A stretch of 64,000 bases of DNA, from positions 1 to 64,000 of IMG/VR virus record IMGVR_UViG_3300028840_005080, one strand, 5' to 3'. A program made the position numbers and the translations under genes. Positions 60,836-64,000 of the stretch are shown here, piece after piece (position 1 is the stretch's first letter; the number at the start of each line of letters is the position of its first letter). Origin of the DNA: a virus. The notes beneath the pieces were generated by a model. It was not told the DNA's origin, did no database searches, and saw nothing but the letters and a program-made list of their open reading frames with translations.

Positions 60836-61395
60836 TATACACCCAATCTTTTTTTAATCGTTTCATCGATCATTCTTTCAATATGCTCAACGTCGCTACC
60901 ACCTGGAATTCGTGAATATTTGTCACTAACTCCCAAATGAATCCTTGGTTGGATTTTGATATTAAATTCAACAGTTCTTCCGCTTGATTTTAATATCATT
61001 TTCGATTCGCCGCCTGTCTGAGTCAATGTGGCTCGTTCTTTCGCATTTCTTTTATAAAATATTTCAGCCTTGTTTTCACCCACTGTTTTCCATAATTCAT
61101 TTGCCATTCTTGTAGTGTTAACTGTCTGAAATTCCCACCCCTTGAATCGCCCGCCTTTAACTTTCTTTGTTGTCGGACCTGTAAGCGGGGAATTTTGCCC
61201 TTTCATGTCGGCATACCATTTTGGGTTTTCAGGCCATGGTTTCAATTCCGGATCGACTTTACGAGCGTATCCTATCTTTGCCGAATTTAGCAAAATTGTA
61301 GCCGCATCATCTAATATTTTTTGACGATCAAGCTGTGAAATACTTTTGAATGTTTGTCTGACTTCTTTGTCATCTATTTTTAGTTCGATAGCCAT
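60835..61395 (-). CDS. Tail completion protein (gpS/gp10-like)
   Basis: A 186-residue protein with LNSAKIGYARKVDPELKPWP, SPLTGPTTKKVKGG, and a C-terminal IHLGVSDKYSRIPGG. These match the pattern of phage virion morphogenesis proteins that finish the neck or tail. It is in the expected slot upstream of the terminator and tube. Confidence 0.7.
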   Translation of the reverse strand: MAIELKIDDKEVRQTFKSISQLDRQKILDDAATILLNSAKIGYARKVDPELKPWPENPKWYADMKGQNSPLTGPTTKKVKGGRFKGWEFQTVNTTRMANELWKTVGENKAEIFYKRNAKERATLTQTGGESKMILKSSGRTVEFNIKIQPRIHLGVSDKYSRIPGGSDVEHIERMIDETIKKRLGV

Positions 61396-61396
61396 T

Positions 61397-61471
61397 TTAA
61401 ATCATTGGGCATCCGTATACAAAAAACATCGATATAAAAAGTAGCATAAATCCTAATTTCGTTCTGTTCAT
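61397..61471 (-). CDS. Tiny lipoprotein, possible outer spanin
   Basis: Twenty-four residues: NRTKLGFMLLFISMFFVYGC then three residues. The hydrophobic core and VYGC lipobox suggest a lipoprotein, although the mature part would be only four residues, too short for a normal Rz1. AAAGGA precedes the ATG. It follows the candidate inner spanin by 1 bp. Confidence 0.45.
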   Translation of the reverse strand: MNRTKLGFMLLFISMFFVYGCPMI

Positions 61472-61472
61472 A

Positions 61473-61847
61473 TTATTCCTTTCTTGAATGATATTTATCA
61501 TAATGTTCCTGATATCGTTCTTTTAGAGCATCTATACATACACGATTTTCCGTTATTTTACCTTCGATATATGTCCATTTTTCGACATTTCTTTTTTCGA
61601 AATTCTCATGCATTCCTCTTATCATATCACGCATATCTATTTTTTGGGCTTTATAACGTTCTTCGAGATCAGCTTTTACTTCCTGATAACGCGCATCCAT
61701 ATCGTCTTTAACTTCTTTATAGCGTCTGTTCATATCTTCTTTGACATGACGTGCCCAAAAAAAGATGGCTGTGAGGATTAATCCTGAAAAAGTTCCGTTT
61801 ATAATCCCCACAATTTTAATTACATCATATGTTGTTATCGGATTCAT
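61473..61847 (-). CDS. Membrane protein with coiled coil, possible inner spanin
   Basis: A 124-residue protein with one transmembrane helix (about 12-32) and then a charged coiled coil with repeats of (R)YKEVK/RYQEVK/RYKAQK. The topology resembles Rz-type inner spanins or XhlA-like lysis proteins. Neighbouring lipoprotein and membrane genes suggest a lysis unit placed within the tail operon. Confidence 0.5.
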   Translation of the reverse strand: MNPITTYDVIKIVGIINGTFSGLILTAIFFWARHVKEDMNRRYKEVKDDMDARYQEVKADLEERYKAQKIDMRDMIRGMHENFEKRNVEKWTYIEGKITENRVCIDALKERYQEHYDKYHSRKE

Positions 61848-62195
61848 TTATTGTCTGATTTTTTCCATGTTATCATCATGCCCCGCATTAAACCAAGTTT
61901 CATACGCTTGAGTAGTAGTGACGCAACTTGTCAATTGAGCCACTGTGAATCCCGAAAACGAGGTTGCATCGATATCCGCTTGAATAAATTCATTTGCTTC
62001 GCCGCTGCTAAACGCAAGACTCGACCATTTTTGATCCATTTGTTTTGCATATTCGCGCACTTCGACCATCATATTTGCCAATGTTCGCATATCTGACAAA
62101 TAAGTTGCTTTTTGATCATCGATTAATGCTGCTCCTACAAGTCCTGCAAATCCGATTACGAGTACGAGTATCAATCCTACGATTTTTTCTTTCAT
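61848..62195 (-). CDS. Secreted or membrane-anchored small protein
   Basis: A 115-residue protein with an N-terminal hydrophobic segment (EKIVGLILVLVIGFAGLVG) followed by a helical, acidic part. It could be a signal peptide or an anchor. It is next to the possible spanin. Function unknown. Confidence 0.5.
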   Translation of the reverse strand: MKEKIVGLILVLVIGFAGLVGAALIDDQKATYLSDMRTLANMMVEVREYAKQMDQKWSSLAFSSGEANEFIQADIDATSFSGFTVAQLTSCVTTTQAYETWFNAGHDDNMEKIRQ

Positions 62196-62240
62196 TCCAA
62201 TCCCCCTTATGTGTATGAATTTATTATAATTTCAAATCCT

Positions 62241-63746
62241 TTACGATGTTGTCCCCATCAATCTCCATCTGTTTGCAATTGGATCGTGCCAAATTATACA
62301 CGAATCATTCTCAGTTAAGGTCAACGTACCAGGCAACGCAAATCTGTTTACGGTTGTTGATGTTAGCTGTTCGTGTAACAGACGTATGTTGTTTGTGCTT
62401 ATATTTATAAGGTGTATTTTTTTATTGGCCTGTTTTGCAATTCCGTTAATATCGACATTTGTCGTTGTATCTATTCTGATTATCCTTGCCGATGCCAATC
62501 CCGTTGGGTTCCAATCGTCCTGATCAGCGCTTAAAGCCGCCGGGGATATATACGATGATATGTATTCATCCTGAAAATCAAATGTTCTGTCAAGATCAAG
62601 GCGTGATTGATCTTCAACCCACGTAAACGTTGCATCATCGTTGAACCCGTTAAATGACAATGTGTAATCTATGTTAAATAGCCCTCGGCCGATTATCAGG
62701 TTTTTCCCTGATATTATGTTTGATCCGGTGGTCCTAATCTCCAATATGCCTGTTGAATCTGTTTCGAACGTTGAATATACAGAACCGCTATATCGGCTTC
62801 TCATTTGCGGCCCCGCTGTAGATATGAAATCCAATTTATTTAATGGGTTCGAGACACCAAATCCCACATCACCGTCCGTGTCAACAACGATAGAACTGGC
62901 AGGGGTTCCAGCCAGAAATGTCAATACGTTCGCGCCCCCTGTGACATCTCTGACGACGAACGCCTCAGCTGAATTCAAACCGAAATTCCATGTTCTATCT
63001 GTATTTGCAAGCTCCAGGTTAAACGCCGCCCCGTCGTTTTTTTCTGCCCGAAACGCAGTCGTACCAGTTGTGTATATGTGTAGCGTTCTCGTCGGGTCGA
63101 TATTTATTCCAATAGCATTGGAAGGCGCATCAACCCTTAAAACCGTATTTTCAACCCATGCGCTCCCATTCCAAAACAACGTATTTTGTGTCGCCGTGCC
63201 ATCGGCTATCAACACGTTGGCCGTCGCCGCCGTCACGCGTCCGAAGGAGTCAACAGTAATATCCGCGCTCGTGTATGATCCCGGGGTCACACCTGACGTA
63301 GCCATACCGATTGTCATTGACGGAAGCGCCAATGTTCCACCGCCTGTAATCGGTGATGTGACGTTCACCTGAAACGCCTCACAAGCTATTTGACACGCGT
63401 CACCGTTCGGATCGTATACCGACGTGTACATGTCACCTCCGCCAGCGCCATTTGTTGCTGCTGTTATTTGCCCTTGCGCATTAACGCTGATATTTGCAGA
63501 TGTATAATCTCCGGGCGTTACAGTTGTATTTGAAATATCTATTGTTCTATCAGCGGACAAATCGCCTCCGCCTTCAAGCCCGATTCCGGCTATTATTTGA
63601 CGTGATTCTGAAACACCGCTTGATTCCTGAACATAATCAAAAGCATTTGTGTATGGATTGAAAACCGTTTTATATGGCTGTGCATCGCTTTTTTGCGCGA
63701 TACATACAAACGCAATCAATATCGATATGTAGAATATCTTTTTCAT
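62241..63746 (-). CDS. Fibre-like protein with a signal peptide
   Basis: A 501-residue protein. The first 22 residues form a clear signal peptide (KKIFYISILIAFVCIAQ, cleavage likely near SDAQ). Then comes tail-fibre-type sequence with repeats such as TPGDYTSANISVNAQGQIT and TPGSYTSADITVDSFGRVT, and a long beta-rich shaft. Tail fibres are normally made in the cytoplasm, so a secretion signal is odd. The gene is richer in GC than its neighbours, suggesting recent acquisition. Confidence 0.7.
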   Translation of the reverse strand: MKKIFYISILIAFVCIAQKSDAQPYKTVFNPYTNAFDYVQESSGVSESRQIIAGIGLEGGGDLSADRTIDISNTTVTPGDYTSANISVNAQGQITAATNGAGGGDMYTSVYDPNGDACQIACEAFQVNVTSPITGGGTLALPSMTIGMATSGVTPGSYTSADITVDSFGRVTAATANVLIADGTATQNTLFWNGSAWVENTVLRVDAPSNAIGINIDPTRTLHIYTTGTTAFRAEKNDGAAFNLELANTDRTWNFGLNSAEAFVVRDVTGGANVLTFLAGTPASSIVVDTDGDVGFGVSNPLNKLDFISTAGPQMRSRYSGSVYSTFETDSTGILEIRTTGSNIISGKNLIIGRGLFNIDYTLSFNGFNDDATFTWVEDQSRLDLDRTFDFQDEYISSYISPAALSADQDDWNPTGLASARIIRIDTTTNVDINGIAKQANKKIHLINISTNNIRLLHEQLTSTTVNRFALPGTLTLTENDSCIIWHDPIANRWRLMGTTS

Positions 63747-63997
63747 TTTATATATTCCTGCCTACTACCAAGCGAATCTTTTTCTATGTGTACATCGAAT
63801 TCAATTATGTATTCAGTCAATGAACTCGGATCAACACCCGCAAAAAGAACGCTATCATTAGATACATCTCTGAAAATAGCAAAATGGATACAGCAACTCA
63901 TGCTTGTAATAGTATAAAAACAGATTCCATCATCCATCGATAATATATTCAAGAGCATCATAATCATCAGCTTTATGAACAAAGTCATTATTTCCAT
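63743..63997 (-). CDS. Hypothetical protein, possibly cut by window end
   Basis: Eighty-four residues with a hydrophobic start and an acidic end (EYIIEFDVHIEKDSLGS). Its stop overlaps the fibre gene ATG (ATGA). The frame is open to the window end, so the true start may lie outside. Confidence 0.5.
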   Translation of the reverse strand: MEIMTLFIKLMIMMLLNILSMDDGICFYTITSMSCCIHFAIFRDVSNDSVLFAGVDPSSLTEYIIEFDVHIEKDSLGSRQEYIK

Positions 63998-64000
63998 TTG

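Noticed and set aside
62671-63372. Plus-strand ORF of 233 codons inside the fibre-like gene
   Set aside because: It is the complement of a repetitive, signal-peptide-bearing gene on the minus strand and has no ribosome-binding site.
1-64000. CRISPR array, integrase, insertion sequences, endolysin, capsid or portal
   Set aside because: No array of spaced repeats and no convincing motif for these proteins was seen in the window.

Overview
This window looks like about 64 kb of an AT-rich, tailed double-stranded DNA bacteriophage (siphovirus type), with no clear sign of a bacterial chromosome around it. The evidence is a terminase, a tail module in canonical order with a 1588-residue tape measure protein, a complete phage-type replisome, two tRNAs, and dozens of tightly packed, often 1-4 bp overlapping small genes. 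Strong TTGACA/TATAAT-type promoters and AAGGAG ribosome-binding sites point to a bacterial host with a standard sigma-70-like factor. A candidate inner-membrane/lipoprotein spanin pair and two signal-peptide lipoproteins hint at a diderm host. The host cannot be named from sequence alone. No capsid, portal, integrase or endolysin is visible, so the genome continues outside the window.

Layout: almost everything is transcribed on the minus strand, so genes are read from high to low coordinates. From 64.0 to 47.8 kb is the tail module: a secreted fibre-like protein, lysis/membrane proteins, tail completion, tail tube, tail chaperones with a candidate -1 frameshift site, tape measure, hub/baseplate proteins and a DEDD exonuclease. 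Two perfect 16-bp chromosomal-type parS sites lie inside this module. From 47.7 to 34 kb, behind a new promoter, are accessory and early replication genes: a DHH-like phosphoesterase, a HARP-SNF2 helicase, a primase, a decayed PP-loop gene, a methyltransferase-like protein, a replication-initiator-like protein with iteron-like repeats, an RNA ligase and a DnaB-like helicase. From 34 to 20.5 kb is the replication/recombination core: a sliding clamp behind a structured RNA leader, DNA polymerase III alpha fused to a family-4 uracil-DNA glycosylase, clamp loader, SSB, RecA, 5'-3' exonuclease, endonuclease VII and a split SbcC/SbcD. Two pentapeptide-repeat proteins flank the clamp/polymerase genes.

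From 20.5 to 13.7 kb is a probable DNA modification or anti-restriction island: an SNF2-type helicase, a fused glycosyltransferase-radical SAM protein, a DNA methyltransferase, a MazG-like protein and the two tRNAs. From 13.7 to 2.1 kb are mostly small unknown genes (zinc ribbons, HTH and membrane proteins), with a P-loop kinase fusion, a terminase small-subunit candidate, a second radical SAM enzyme, a membrane-anchored FtsK/HerA-like ATPase and a membrane-anchored SNase. At the left end the large terminase gene is the only clear plus-strand gene. It lies between two copies of a direct repeat of about 319 bp, each carrying a promoter and a small paralogous gene.

How it fits together: the phage brings its own bacterial-type replisome (initiator, helicase, primase, PolIII alpha, clamp, loader, SSB) and a T4-like recombination set. 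The polymerase lacks a recognisable exonuclease domain beyond its PHP domain, and a separate DEDD exonuclease may supply proofreading. The least ordinary features are the glycosyltransferase-radical SAM fusion, the polymerase-UDG fusion, the paired parS sites and several structured RNA leaders in front of replication genes.
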